The notes below the pieces were generated by a model that searched no databases, was not told the DNA's origin, and was given only the letters and a program-made list of their open reading frames with translations. Positions 44,912 through 53,935 of a stretch of DNA of 64,000 nt are shown here, piece after piece; position 1 is the stretch's first letter; each line of letters begins with the position of its first letter. The translations under genes were made by a program, and so were the position numbers. Source of the stretch: Winogradskyella pacifica (lineage in GTDB: Bacteria; Bacteroidota; Bacteroidia; Flavobacteriales; Flavobacteriaceae); assembly GCF_013403915.1 (NCBI RefSeq), contig NZ_JABFDI010000012.1, positions 62,001 to 126,000 on the forward strand. The letters run 5' to 3'.

Positions 44912-45844
44912 TTATAAATTATTTCCCCAATTTTCTAATTCTTCTGCACTCCATAACTCTGGAAAGAAAATACGTCTTTGATATTTTGGATGCATATATT
45001 TTTTCCAATCACTACCACCTGTAGCCTCACCATCTCCGATACCACTATCAATATAATGTTTGGCCGCGTTGTAATGTGCCATTACCCAAGAGACATTGAC
45101 TGTGTAATCGTAATGACGCATCGCTTTTATAAGCTCTTCGTTTTTTTGATCGTTGATTGGCAACTCTTTAAAGCGTGTCCAAAGATTTTTGGTATTATAC
45201 GTTTCCATAAATCTTAAAAACTCGTCTTTATAACGTTTTTCAAAATTAACCAAAAGCGTGGATTTTTTCCCTGTTTTATGGTCTTTTCCTGCGGCTTGCC
45301 AATATAAATGTTCAAAAGCATGTGTAAAAGGAGTATCGCGATCAATATCTTTTCTAAATCTATAGTCTATAAGATTAATCAGTTCAGTAGATGAGAACTC
45401 AATAAGTCTGTATTGCGCACTTTGAAAACCACTCGCTGGAGTTAGCGTATATCTAAATTTCATATACTGCTCAACATCCATACCTTCTCTCATAATATTG
45501 AAAGAGGTTGACAACATATCAAAATAACGACTAACACGCATCAGTTTGCTTTCGAAAAATGTGACATCTAAATCTTCCTTTTCTGCCACTTGGGAAATTT
45601 CCCAAAGAATCATTTTAAAAAGTAATTCATTAATTTGATGATAGGCAATAAATACCATTTCATCGGGTAGCGTTGTACGCTGAATCTGTAAGTTTAATAG
45701 AGCGTCCGTCTGAATATAATCCCAATACGTTATTGGCTTGCTATAAAGTAAGCCGTATAAATGGTCGTCGGTATCTTGATCTATTTTTTCGTACTTCTCC
45801 TCAAGAGCTTTTATAATTTCGTCGTAGTTTGGTTGGTCTGGCAT
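44912..45844 (-). CDS. kynA: Tryptophan 2,3-dioxygenase
   Basis: A 310-residue heme enzyme that opens the indole ring of tryptophan to give N-formylkynurenine, the first step of the kynurenine pathway. Family segments are DEMVFIAYHQINELLFKMIL (with the heme-contacting His), ASGFQSAQYRLIEF and the C-terminal ATGGSDWKKYMHPKYQRR. Length is slightly more than the usual 280 or so. It is between M23 and DUF3108 genes, 12 bases from the first. Confidence 0.94.
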   Translation of the reverse strand: MPDQPNYDEIIKALEEKYEKIDQDTDDHLYGLLYSKPITYWDYIQTDALLNLQIQRTTLPDEMVFIAYHQINELLFKMILWEISQVAEKEDLDVTFFESKLMRVSRYFDMLSTSFNIMREGMDVEQYMKFRYTLTPASGFQSAQYRLIEFSSTELINLIDYRFRKDIDRDTPFTHAFEHLYWQAAGKDHKTGKKSTLLVNFEKRYKDEFLRFMETYNTKNLWTRFKELPINDQKNEELIKAMRHYDYTVNVSWVMAHYNAAKHYIDSGIGDGEATGGSDWKKYMHPKYQRRIFFPELWSAEELENWGNNL

Positions 45845-45857
45845 ATACTGGTTAATC

Positions 45858-46646
45858 TTAGAATTCTATTTTAAAGGAGTGCTTTAAACCTTTAAACTCA
45901 ACGAGATCTGCACGTAGAGAACCTACGGCTAAATCTGCTTTAATTTTCAATGGAATTTTATTTTTATCGGCACTTACCCAAAGGGTTAAACTTTCCTCTT
46001 CTTTAAAAACACGACCGGCCATAACGTAAGGTCTAAATTTAATGGTTTTTACTTTTACATCAGTACCATTTATATCTACCTCTATCGTTTCTTCCCCTAA
46101 ATACTTGAGTTTAAAACCATAGTTTTCTTCATCAAAAAACATATTGGTTTTTATTTCATCTCCTATTTTTAAGGATTCGGAACGTATATTATTTCTTAAA
46201 TAATAATACATAGAAACCATATCCTGAACGTCTTGTTCTGTAGTTATGTTTTTAGTTTCCTTATGTTTTTTATTATTGACCTCAGCAATCCTATTCTCAT
46301 GATCAAAATTAATTTCGATATCCTTAGTATGTCCACCTTCATCTATTTTTCTAATAAATTTATATGGAGCACCTGTTTCTATATCGAAATAACTCTCGTA
46401 ACGGTCTTTAACTTTAAAGAATAATTTGGCAAGCCCGGTAGTCCAACCTTTCCCAACAACATGGTACACCGGTTTTCTATCTAATTTGGTTTCATTAACG
46501 GATAGTGTGGCGTATCCTGCCGTTACAAAACCACTGTAACTCATTTCAAATTTAAACCACTCTCCATCTTGAAAAGCTGATTCTTTCTTCACATCAGAAG
46601 CTTGAAATCCTACAAAGAATAATATAATGGTAAATAAATGTTTCAT
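45858..46646 (-). CDS. DUF3108 family secreted protein
   Basis: A 262-residue protein with an N-terminal signal peptide (ending near residue 20). It has a DUF3108 lipocalin-like pattern: WFKFEMSYSGFVTAGYATL, HVVGKGWTTGLAKLFFKVKD and DRYESYFDIETGAPYKF. Such proteins are predicted to be periplasmic barrels of unknown ligand. It lies 13 bases upstream of the tryptophan dioxygenase gene and 279 bases after hppD. Confidence 0.85.
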   Translation of the reverse strand: MKHLFTIILFFVGFQASDVKKESAFQDGEWFKFEMSYSGFVTAGYATLSVNETKLDRKPVYHVVGKGWTTGLAKLFFKVKDRYESYFDIETGAPYKFIRKIDEGGHTKDIEINFDHENRIAEVNNKKHKETKNITTEQDVQDMVSMYYYLRNNIRSESLKIGDEIKTNMFFDEENYGFKLKYLGEETIEVDINGTDVKVKTIKFRPYVMAGRVFKEEESLTLWVSADKNKIPLKIKADLAVGSLRADLVEFKGLKHSFKIEF

Positions 46647-46884
46647 AACTTATAGTTTGTAAATATAAATAATGTAACGCATTTTTTACGTTACAATTAT
46701 CTTAAATACAATTACTATTCCAAATCTATAAAAACTTTAAAATACCATCTAAAAACACGCAAGACTATAACCTATTGATTATTTAAACTTAAATAGTCAA
46801 GGGACTGTAAAGTCAAATCAAACAAAACACTCAAATAGAATTCATAAACTATATAAACTGAAGACTATATGCCTATATAATATT

Positions 46885-46919
46885 AGCGCGTTTATTTGTA
46901 AATAAATAAACGCGCTTTT
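46885..46919 (+). terminator. Hairpin with plus-strand T-run in a minus-strand operon
   Basis: GCGCGTTTATTT (46886-46897) pairs with AAATAAACGCGC (46904-46915), a perfect 12-bp stem followed by TTTT on the plus strand. There is no plus-strand gene upstream, so it either ends an unseen short transcript or marks the end of hppD mRNA on the minus strand without a T-run. Nothing else is seen in 46647-46884. Confidence 0.55.
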
Positions 46920-46925
46920 CTTATT

Positions 46926-48086
46926 TTAAAGAGTACCTCTTTTTTCTTGCTCTCGCTCAATAGACTCAAACAAGGCTTTAAAATTACCAGCACCAAAACC
47001 ACGAGCACCCATACGTTGAATAATCTCAAAAAACAAAGTTGGTCTATCTTCTACTGGCTTTGTAAAAATTTGGAGTAAATACCCTTCTTCATCCGCATCT
47101 ATCATAATACCTAAACCTTTTAGGGTTTCAATATCCTCTCTAAGTTCGTGACTATACTCGTCTAATCTCCCTGGCACTGCTCTGTAATATTCTTCTGGTG
47201 GAGTGGATAAAAACTCAACTCCTCTAGATTTTAATTGTGATACGGTTTTAATAATATCATCTGTTGCCACTGCAATATGCTGCACACCTGAGCCTTCATA
47301 AAAATCTAAATATTCTTCAATTTGCGATCTTTTAGCAGCTTTTGCAGGTTCGTTAATTGGAAACTTAATTCGTCCATTTCCATTACTCATTACTTTACTC
47401 ATTAAAGCTGAATATTCGGTATGGATTTGCTTATCATCGAATGATAAAAAGTTAACAAAGCCCATAACATCTTCGTACCATTTTACCCATGTGTTCATTT
47501 GTCCCCAACCTACATTACCCACCATGTGGTCTATATATTTTAAACCTGTTGGCTCTGGATTGTAATCACTTTTCCATTCTACAAAACCTGGCATAAAGGT
47601 GCCTTTGTAGTTTTTACGCTCTACAAACATATGTACGGTTTCTCCATACGTGTAAATTCCGGCTCTAACGACTTCACCAAATTCATCTTCTTCTACAACT
47701 GGTTCCATATACGACTTAGCTCCTCGCTTAGTCGTTTCTTCGTAAGATTTACGAGCGTCTTCTACCCACAAAGCCACAACCTTAACTCCATCACCATGCT
47801 TTACAATATGCTTATTAATTTCAGATTTACTGTTTAAAGGAGTGGTAAGCACTAAGCGGATTTTATCTTGTTTCAACACATAACTTACAGAATCTTTTGA
47901 CCCCGTTTCTAAGCCTTTGTACGCATACGATTGAAATCCAAATGCTGTTTTATAAAAGTGCGCTGCTTGCTTTGCATTGCCTACATAAAACTCAACATAG
48001 TCTGTACCTAAAAGCGGCAAAAAATCTTGCGCTCCTTCAAATATTTTTTCTAAACCGTAATTTACATTTTCTACTTCTTTTGCCAT
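46926..48086 (-). CDS. hppD: 4-hydroxyphenylpyruvate dioxygenase
   Basis: A 386-residue non-heme iron enzyme that converts 4-hydroxyphenylpyruvate to homogentisate in tyrosine breakdown. Two vicinal-oxygen-chelate domains are visible; the second holds iron-ligand His/Glu regions (HMVGNVGWGQM, SGVQHIAVATDDI, FFEIIQRMGARGFG). Length is normal for bacteria. hmgA, the next enzyme, is 0.7 kb upstream on the same strand, with only a small membrane protein gene between. Confidence 0.96.
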   Translation of the reverse strand: MAKEVENVNYGLEKIFEGAQDFLPLLGTDYVEFYVGNAKQAAHFYKTAFGFQSYAYKGLETGSKDSVSYVLKQDKIRLVLTTPLNSKSEINKHIVKHGDGVKVVALWVEDARKSYEETTKRGAKSYMEPVVEEDEFGEVVRAGIYTYGETVHMFVERKNYKGTFMPGFVEWKSDYNPEPTGLKYIDHMVGNVGWGQMNTWVKWYEDVMGFVNFLSFDDKQIHTEYSALMSKVMSNGNGRIKFPINEPAKAAKRSQIEEYLDFYEGSGVQHIAVATDDIIKTVSQLKSRGVEFLSTPPEEYYRAVPGRLDEYSHELREDIETLKGLGIMIDADEEGYLLQIFTKPVEDRPTLFFEIIQRMGARGFGAGNFKALFESIEREQEKRGTL

Positions 48087-48210
48087 ACTATTTATTTTAG
48101 AATCGAGACATTAGAAAAAAGAGAAGTGACTCGTATAGTTTATTTTGAAAACCCATGGTCATCTTTTGAAATTCTTCTAATTTTTTTCGATTTTTGTTAA
48201 CTTTTTAATT

Positions 48211-48714
48211 TTAAAAACTATCTTTTTCTATAATTGTTTCTTCTATCACTTCATCTATCGTAGAATCTAGTTCCTCTTCAATAATATAGGTATCATCCTC
48301 CCAAACATCAGAATTCTCAGGTTCTATAGTTGTGTCATATTCCGATTCGTAATAATAATCATCACCTTCAAAATCTCCATTATCTAAACCATCTAAGACC
48401 GCAGAAGACAGTAATGTACCGTAGATTGCTAAGACTCCGATAGCTATTAAAAAAACAAGTCCATTAAGCACAATAGCTATAATATTTATAATTTTAGCCG
48501 TATTTACATTGCTTCGCGATTGCGGATTATACGCCTCTGGATTCTCACCAAACTCACGTAAACTTCTATTTGCAGCGACCAACCCAATAATAGCCATAGC
48601 TAATGGAATAATAGCAGTAATCCCATAACAACAACAGCCAGCGATACCAATAACTAAAGCTAATATTCCTAATATAAGCGATAGCGGATCTGCAGGTAAT
48701 TTATTTTGATTCAT
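48211..48714 (-). CDS. CCC-motif / DUF4190-like membrane protein
   Basis: A 167-residue inner-membrane protein. The first helix contains GIAGCCCYGITAI, the hallmark of the Bacteroidota CCC-motif membrane proteins, and two more hydrophobic segments are present at about 33-48 and 72-103. The C-terminal 60 residues are strongly acidic (DDYYYESEYD, EEELDSTIDEVIEET). Function unknown. It sits between hmgA and hppD, which suggests an accidental or supportive place in that operon. Confidence 0.8.
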   Translation of the reverse strand: MNQNKLPADPLSLILGILALVIGIAGCCCYGITAIIPLAMAIIGLVAANRSLREFGENPEAYNPQSRSNVNTAKIINIIAIVLNGLVFLIAIGVLAIYGTLLSSAVLDGLDNGDFEGDDYYYESEYDTTIEPENSDVWEDDTYIIEEELDSTIDEVIEETIIEKDSF

Positions 48715-48829
48715 TTTTTAATTCCCAACCTTACCTTTCTGTATGAGCCACTATTGACATTACTTTAAAAAGGGACTCTGTTTGCTGAGTATGGAGCCTT
48801 TGTTAAACTTCTATTTAATTTTAATCAAT

Positions 48830-49990
48830 CTAGTGATCTAACCACGATTTAAAATAATCTTCATCTGCAATTTTCAAAGCCTCTTCCGTTACTTTTAAAG
48901 GCTTAAAGGTGTCTACCATTACTGCTAATTCTTCGGTTTTAACCTTACCAATGCTTTTTTCCATAGTGCCAGGATGTGGCCCATGTGGAATACCTGCTGG
49001 ATGCAAGGAAATGTGGCCTGCTGCAATATCATTCCGACTCATAAAATCGCCATCGACGTAATACAACACCTCATCACTATCTATATTACTATGATTATAT
49101 GGTGCAGGCACCGCAATAGGGTGATAATCGTATAAACGCGGTACAAAACTACACACTACAAAAGCATCCGTTTCGAAGGTTTGATGTACCGGAGGTGGTT
49201 GATGCACTCTCCCTGTAATAGGTTCAAAATCGTGAATTGAAAACGCGTACGGATAATTATAGCCATCGTAACCTACCACATCAAAAGGATGCGAGGCATA
49301 GACCATGTCAAAAATCTCGTCTTGCTTTTTTATTTTGATTAAAAAGTCACCAGACTCATTATAGGTTTCTAATTCTTGTGGTTGCCTTAAATCGCGCTCA
49401 CAAAATGGTGAATGTTCTAATAACTGTCCGAAATAATTACGGTAGCGTTTTGGAGTATAGATTGGTCTGCGAGATTCTACGATAAATAAGCGGTTGTCTT
49501 CAGTATCAAAATCGAGTTTATAAATCACACCTCTTGGCACTAAAAGATAATCTCCGTATTTAAAATCTAAATTCCCAAGATGTGTTCTTAATTTCCCTGT
49601 GCCTTTATGGATGAAAATTAATTCGTCGGCATCTGTGTTTTTATAGAAATAATCTTCTGTTGATTGCTTTGGCGCGGCCAATATAATATTACAATCGCTA
49701 TTGGTGAGTACAATTTTGCGACTCTCTAAATAATCGTTTTCGGGCTTCACTTGGAATCCTCTAAACCGATAGGATTGCATATTGTTTTCCTTAGCAATTT
49801 TAGGCGCAACACTGTATTGATTCTTTATCTCTTTGACTTGCGTTGGGCGTTGCTCATGGTAACTGTTGGTGGACATGCCGTCAAAACCAATAGTACCGAA
49901 CAATTGCTCATAGTAAAAATCGCCATTTGGTTTTTTAAACTGCGTGTGGCGTTTTGGTGGAATTTTCCCTAATTTATGATAGAATGGCAT
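48830..49990 (-). CDS. hmgA: Homogentisate 1,2-dioxygenase
   Basis: A 386-residue non-heme iron enzyme that opens homogentisate to maleylacetoacetate. The C-terminal jelly-roll contains HPFDVVGYDGYNYPYAFS and the iron ligand segment YYVDGDFMSRNDIAAGHISL, then HPAGIPHGPHPGTMEKS. Length is shorter than the human enzyme (about 445) but usual for Bacteroidota. Fumarylacetoacetase and maleylacetoacetate isomerase genes are not in the window. Probable first gene of the minus-strand operon. Confidence 0.95.
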   Translation of the reverse strand: MPFYHKLGKIPPKRHTQFKKPNGDFYYEQLFGTIGFDGMSTNSYHEQRPTQVKEIKNQYSVAPKIAKENNMQSYRFRGFQVKPENDYLESRKIVLTNSDCNIILAAPKQSTEDYFYKNTDADELIFIHKGTGKLRTHLGNLDFKYGDYLLVPRGVIYKLDFDTEDNRLFIVESRRPIYTPKRYRNYFGQLLEHSPFCERDLRQPQELETYNESGDFLIKIKKQDEIFDMVYASHPFDVVGYDGYNYPYAFSIHDFEPITGRVHQPPPVHQTFETDAFVVCSFVPRLYDYHPIAVPAPYNHSNIDSDEVLYYVDGDFMSRNDIAAGHISLHPAGIPHGPHPGTMEKSIGKVKTEELAVMVDTFKPLKVTEEALKIADEDYFKSWLDH

Positions 49991-50325
49991 GATTTTGAAT
50001 GGTTTTAAATATTACAAAGACCTTTCGACTGCGCTCAAGGTGACACTTTATTTACAACTTTAAAGGTACAAAATTTGTAGAGATTCCTGTGTGAGCAGGA
50101 ATAAGACGTATTTATTCTGGATTCCTTTTGATAAGGAAATGAAGATGCAATTTTATGTTGGCCCAGAATGGTGTCATGTGTTTAAAACTATTGCTTTTTA
50201 TGGTCACATGCTGTTCGCGATAAGAACATACGCTGAGCTACAAAATTTTATCTTGCGCTCAAGTCATGTGCTACAAATATCAATAAATTTTTGTTATTTT
50301 TAAAGTATTAGAAAAATCATTTAAA
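49991..50325. other. Gene-free stretch with dispersed-repeat pieces
   Basis: About 335 bases between divergent genes. It contains TTCGACTGCGCTCAAGGTGAC (50024-50044, shared with 1271), and an imperfect hairpin ATTCCTG / CAGGAAT (50084-50103) that is typical of scattered flavobacterial repeats. A 70-codon open frame at 50091 looks spurious. Confidence 0.5.
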
Positions 50326-50745
50326 ATGAAATTACGCATTACTTTAGTTTTAATGTTTGTATTGGGTTCATTTTGTTTTGCTCAAACGTCGGGCTTTAGT
50401 AGTGCAGAATTTAATTCTTCTATGTTTTTAAATGAGAAATTGGCTGAATTTAAATTCACAAAAATTGAAAAGCCATTTGCCTTTGATTTTCAACGAGACG
50501 ATTCTAACTTTACCATGCTAGAGATTGACAATAATTCTGAAATCAATTCTGAAGTACTAAACACAAGTTTATTCTCTAATTTGAAACTTTTTGAAAACAA
50601 CTACCAAAATGATTATAACTATTCTAGAGGTTGTGGTCCTTTAGATGGTTTGACCCACACAATTAATAGTAGTGATATTATGATCTCAAGGTTTGTAGAT
50701 TATGCGGTTAATGAATTTTTGAAATCTCTAATATTTAACGATTAA
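50326..50745 (+). CDS. Small secreted protein, unknown; tail shared with the array repeats
   Basis: A 139-residue protein with a signal peptide (MKLRITLVLMFVLGSFCFAQ) and an acidic, Asn-rich mature part. No family recognised. It ends DYAVNEFLKSLIFND. The same final 16 codons, as a frame remnant (DYVINDYLKSLIFKD), occur at 55676-55723, and a weaker form (NVYLKPLILKD) at 52482-52517. Each is directly before a copy of the long leader repeat. It therefore opens the peptide/GLPGLI array, and its tail has been copied with the repeats. Confidence 0.65.
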   Translation: MKLRITLVLMFVLGSFCFAQTSGFSSAEFNSSMFLNEKLAEFKFTKIEKPFAFDFQRDDSNFTMLEIDNNSEINSEVLNTSLFSNLKLFENNYQNDYNYSRGCGPLDGLTHTINSSDIMISRFVDYAVNEFLKSLIFND

Positions 50746-51204
50746 TTTCATTCTACATACCACAACAACTCATTCACATACAAAAACTTAGTATTAAAAC
50801 CCAAACACAAAACTGTTAAAGTTTTAATTATTTTATAGTTTCAATTACGGTTTTTCCGCAGTTAACATTTAGAGCGTTTTTTAATTAGGTGGTTTCCATT
50901 TTTTTTTTTTAGATTTACAGAGTTGAAAGCATTTTATAGAGTAATGTAAGAAGTCGCTCTTAAGAATGCGGACGACAAAAATGTTTAAACACCTAGCTTG
51001 TGCAAGCTTTTTTATTTTTATCCCTAAGAATTAAAATTAATAGCAAAAAAGACTTCTAACCAAAAATGACTTCTATTTCTCATTCCCTTAATGAGAAAAC
51101 AAATGACTTCTAATTATAAGACTTCTATTCCCTAAATTTTAGGGAGACATTAGTTATTAACCAACCTATCTTAAAAAAAGTGATGGGTTTAAAAATCTTA
51201 AATT
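50698..51204 (+). repeat. Array leader repeat, copy 1 (with tail of the upstream gene)
   Basis: About 507 bases, nearly identical to copy 3 (55676-56196) and related to copy 2 (52482-52895). In order it holds the gene tail, AAAACTGTTAAAGTTTT, CGGTTTTTCCG, a promoter with a 12-T tract, hairpins at 50953-50973, 50995-51008 (AGCTTG/CAAGCT with T-run) and 51163-51189, and four copies of GACTTCTA starting at 51051, 51068, 51105 and 51120. It ends at the ATG of the small peptide gene. Confidence 0.85.
50889..50917 (+). promoter_or_regulatory. Candidate promoter with 12-T spacer tract (copy 1)
   Basis: GTGG (50889-50892), TTTCCA, 12 T (50899-50910), then TAGATTTA (50910-50917), close to the TANNTTTG -7 element. 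Compare 13 T at 52682-52694 and 14 T at 55887-55900. Confidence 0.55.
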
Positions 51205-51450
51205 ATGAAGAAAAGAGTATTTAGCCTTATGGCAGTAGTGCTGTTTATGAGTAGTTCATTAGATTTAAATGCAAACGTACAAAATGAGAATTTAGACACT
51301 GGCACTTGTTTTGATGTGGCTGCTGAAGCTGAACAAAAATTCATGAATGACATGGCTACTAGATTCCGAATTATTCCGCGAGATGAAACAGCATATAACG
51401 TATTTGCAGCTGCATATGATGCTTGTGTAGAAACTGGTGGACCTTATTAG
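51205..51450 (+). CDS. Small exported two-cysteine peptide A
   Basis: An 81-residue peptide. The signal sequence MKKRVFSLMAVVLFMSSSLD is nearly the same in peptides B (52896) and C (56197). The mature part has exactly two Cys, 38 residues apart (CFDVA and YDAC), with a helical-looking region between, and the C-terminus GGPY. A single disulfide is likely after export. The GLPGLI gene follows after a hairpin (51479-51508). No known family. I infer a secreted or periplasmic peptide. Confidence 0.7.
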   Translation: MKKRVFSLMAVVLFMSSSLDLNANVQNENLDTGTCFDVAAEAEQKFMNDMATRFRIIPRDETAYNVFAAAYDACVETGGPY

Positions 51451-51478
51451 AATTAAATTTTGAATCAATTAATAATTT

Positions 51479-51510
51479 AGACAGTTAAAAGTATAATTTT
51501 GACTGTCTTT
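51479..51510 (+). terminator. Hairpin between peptide A and its GLPGLI gene
   Basis: AGACAGTTAAAA pairs with TTTTGACTGTCT (12 bp, one G-U) and is followed by TT. Similar hairpins lie after peptides C and D, in the same place but with other sequences, so it may reduce readthrough into the GLPGLI gene. Confidence 0.65.
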
Positions 51511-51526
51511 ACAACAAATAACAGAA

Positions 51527-52240
51527 ATGGTTAAAAAACAAATTTCCTTCTTTTTGTTTTACTTTTTTACAATATCCATGTTTTGCCAAGTTGGTAAAGC
51601 GGTTTATGGCAAGCAATTAAAATCATATGAATCAGACACACCTGATAACGCAAGCCAATATGCAAAAAAAATAGTCGAAAATCTTAAGACTCAAGAATTC
51701 CAATTAACATTTAATAACCAGAAGGCAACATACAAAAAAATTAAATTTTTAAATAATAATACAAGTCCTGTTCTCAAAGCCATGACAGAAGGAATTATTG
51801 ATTTCAGAGGTGCTATTTATTATGACAAAGCATCTGACATAATTTTACATGAAAAAGAATTTGCTGGTGTGAATTACCTTATAAAACGAAATAAAATAGA
51901 CTGGATTTTAACTAAAGATACTTTAAAAATTGACAACTATTTGTGTTATAAAGCAACAACTACATACACTATTGAAAACACAAAAGGAAAACATACATTA
52001 GAAGTTGTAGTTTGGTATGCGCCAGAAATCCCTATACCTTATGGTCCGGACGGTTATGGTGGGCTACCAGGTTTAATACTTCAATTAGACAATAATGGAA
52101 TACTAACGTCTTTAAAAAAAATAGAATTTTTTAAAAAAGATAACAAAATCGATATAGAGTTACCTACAAAAGGAAAAAAAGTTTCTGAAGAAGAATTTAA
52201 TAGTATAGTTTCAAAACAATATACAAACAGAAAAAACTGA
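51527..52240 (+). CDS. GLPGLI family protein (copy 1)
   Basis: A 237-residue secreted or periplasmic protein with signal peptide (ending about residue 20). The family motif is GPDGYGGLPGLILQL, near residue 182. Upstream of it are WYAPEIPIPYGP and a conserved Cys in NYLCYKATT. The GLPGLI family is common in Bacteroidota, often next to TonB-dependent receptors; its function is unknown. It follows peptide A and precedes a truncated receptor gene by 11 bases. Confidence 0.9.
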   Translation: MVKKQISFFLFYFFTISMFCQVGKAVYGKQLKSYESDTPDNASQYAKKIVENLKTQEFQLTFNNQKATYKKIKFLNNNTSPVLKAMTEGIIDFRGAIYYDKASDIILHEKEFAGVNYLIKRNKIDWILTKDTLKIDNYLCYKATTTYTIENTKGKHTLEVVVWYAPEIPIPYGPDGYGGLPGLILQLDNNGILTSLKKIEFFKKDNKIDIELPTKGKKVSEEEFNSIVSKQYTNRKN

Positions 52241-52251
52241 CACTAATAACT

Positions 52252-52494
52252 TTGTTACAGAGATTTTCCAATCACTATGTTTTAACAATCCTACTAACTT
52301 TAGTAGGATTTTCCTCTTTGGCTCATGCTCAACAACTTTTAATGTCTGGCAAAGTAACAGACACCATACAAAACCCATTACCATACGCCAATATCTTAGC
52401 AATACCAAAAGCAGATGACCAAAATGTAAAATTCGCCATTACAGAAAATGACGGAAGTTATAACCTTATTTTAATAACAAGAATGTGTATTTAA
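52252..52494 (+). pseudogene. Truncated outer-membrane receptor (N-terminal fragment)
   Basis: An 80-codon frame: signal peptide, then AQQLLMSGKVTDTIQNPLPY, the start of a carboxypeptidase-like domain closely similar to that of the complete receptor at 58361 (GKVTDTIQTPLPYANILAIP). It breaks off after ENDGSYNL, where the full gene continues with LGLIKNQTYELTV. Leader repeat copy 2 begins right there. It lacks plug and barrel, so it cannot be a receptor. It could still be a secreted domain, but loss by recombination is more likely. Confidence 0.8.
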
Positions 52495-52895
52495 AACCTC
52501 TAATTCTTAAAGATTAATTACATTACAAATGAAACAACAACTGATTCACTAACAAAAACTTAGTGTTAAAATCCTAATGCAAAACTGTTAAAGTTTTAAT
52601 TATTTTAAAGTTTCAATTACGGTTTTTCCGCAGTTAACATTTCATTAACATTAAAGGTGCTTTTTTTTTAGTTGGTTTCCGTTTTTTTTTTTTTAGCTTT
52701 GGTTTGTCAACAACTGATAATGTGTGTTTTAACGAGGCATTATATTGCAGTTAGCGACATTAGTTAACTAAAAACCTGTGCAGGTTTATTTTATTCTTCG
52801 TTACTCGTTAGTAAATCCCTCGTTAGCTTATTCTCGTTATTATTTATTAACCAACCTATTAAAAAAAAATGCAATAGGTTTTAAAATTTTAAATT
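52482..52895 (+). repeat. Array leader repeat, copy 2 (divergent)
   Basis: About 414 bases related to copies 1 and 3 in layout. The tail remnant is followed by CGGTTTTTCCG, a 13-T promoter, hairpin AAACCTG/CAGGTTT (52772-52787) in place of AGCTTG/CAAGCT, and AACCTATT/AATAGGTT (52853-52880). Instead of GACTTCTA it has four copies of CGTTA (52799, 52806, 52821, 52835). Confidence 0.8.
52672..52701 (+). promoter_or_regulatory. Promoter with 13-T spacer tract (copy 2)
   Basis: TTG (52672-52674), a 19-base spacer that contains the T tract (52682-52694), then TAGCTTTG (52694-52701), an exact TANNTTTG. This is the best promoter in the array and shows that the poly-T lies in the spacer. Confidence 0.7.
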
Positions 52896-53129
52896 ATGAA
52901 GAAAAGAATTTTTAGCCTAATGGCTGTGGTGATGTTTGTAGGGAGTTCATTAAATTTAAATGCAACTCAAAATGTAATAGCTCAAGAGGATAGTGCCTCT
53001 TGTTTTGAACAAGCTCATTATTTTGCGGATTGGATTGGGAGTATGTTTGAAATGAACGCTTTGGATAGATTAGATCTTATATTAGATTATACTGAACAAT
53101 GCGAAAATCAAAACGGATTCCAACCTTAA
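52896..53129 (+). CDS. Small exported two-cysteine peptide B
   Basis: A 77-residue peptide with signal MKKRIFSLMAVVMFVGSSLN. The two Cys are 32 residues apart: CFEQA at the start and YTEQC near the end. The middle is acidic and aromatic, unlike peptide A. Only 12 bases separate it from the next GLPGLI gene, with no hairpin between, unlike the other modules. Confidence 0.7.
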   Translation: MKKRIFSLMAVVMFVGSSLNLNATQNVIAQEDSASCFEQAHYFADWIGSMFEMNALDRLDLILDYTEQCENQNGFQP

Positions 53130-53141
53130 TTACAATTTTAA

Positions 53142-53855
53142 ATGATAAAATACCTCATATTAGCTTTTTTTATTCCTTTATTTTCGCTTGGACAATCGAA
53201 TCTTAAAGTTACTTACAAATCAAGTATTTCTATTAATCTCGATACGCTCAAAGGACCTCTAAATTTTAAAAAGTCATTTGAAAAAGCGATCAATAAAAGT
53301 GAATTATTAGATTTCAATTTATCGATTAATAGTAAAGACAATATTTCCGTTTTTAACAGAAATGATTTAGTAGATTCATCAATTAGTAAATTAGACTTAA
53401 ACATTATTAGTCTAATTATTGAGGCAGATGGAAAATATTTTACTTCTAAAGGTAAATTGATACATGATTACTATCTCATTGATAAAAATTTAAAAGTAGA
53501 AATAGAAGACAAAATTAATTGGTCTCTAGTCAACGAAAAGAAAAGTATAGGTAATTACGAATGCTTAAAAGCCATAGGTAAAGTACACTATGGAAAACAC
53601 AAAGGAGAAACGATTGAAGCATGGTATGCACCGTCAATACCTTTATCTTTTGGCCCAAAAATGTACTATGGATTACCTGGTCTAATACTCGAAATTAAGG
53701 AGAAAAACAATGTTCTTTATGCAGATAAAATTGAATTTTTGAATAAAGATATTAGAATTAGAACTCCTAAAAAGGATCAACTTATTTCTGAGAAAAAAGC
53801 TGACAGTATTTTAGCTATAATGAATAAAAAAGCTATAGATTATTTTAAAAATTGA
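53142..53855 (+). CDS. GLPGLI family protein (copy 2)
   Basis: A 237-residue secreted protein with signal peptide (to about residue 19). Motifs AWYAPSIPLSFGP and GPKMYYGLPGLILEI are present, with the Cys in YECLKAIG. Divergent from its neighbours, especially in the first 100 residues, which are Lys/Ser/Asn-rich. First of three GLPGLI genes in a row. Confidence 0.9.
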   Translation: MIKYLILAFFIPLFSLGQSNLKVTYKSSISINLDTLKGPLNFKKSFEKAINKSELLDFNLSINSKDNISVFNRNDLVDSSISKLDLNIISLIIEADGKYFTSKGKLIHDYYLIDKNLKVEIEDKINWSLVNEKKSIGNYECLKAIGKVHYGKHKGETIEAWYAPSIPLSFGPKMYYGLPGLILEIKEKNNVLYADKIEFLNKDIRIRTPKKDQLISEKKADSILAIMNKKAIDYFKN

Positions 53856-53935
53856 TGAAAGCAAAGTTTCCAATAATACAAATAATAATGTGGGCATCCC
53901 ATGCCATGTACACATTACTTTAATCAGACATTATT

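Noticed and set aside
50091-50303. 70-codon open frame on the plus strand next to hmgA
   Set aside because: Overlaps dispersed-repeat hairpin sequence at its start, has no signal, domain or neighbour logic, and lies in a gap of low-complexity AT-rich sequence.
52252-52494. Considering the 80-codon fragment as a functional small secreted protein
   Set aside because: Its first 60 residues copy the receptor's N-terminal domain, it breaks off mid-domain and the repeat follows at once; truncation is the simpler reading, though a residual function is not excluded.
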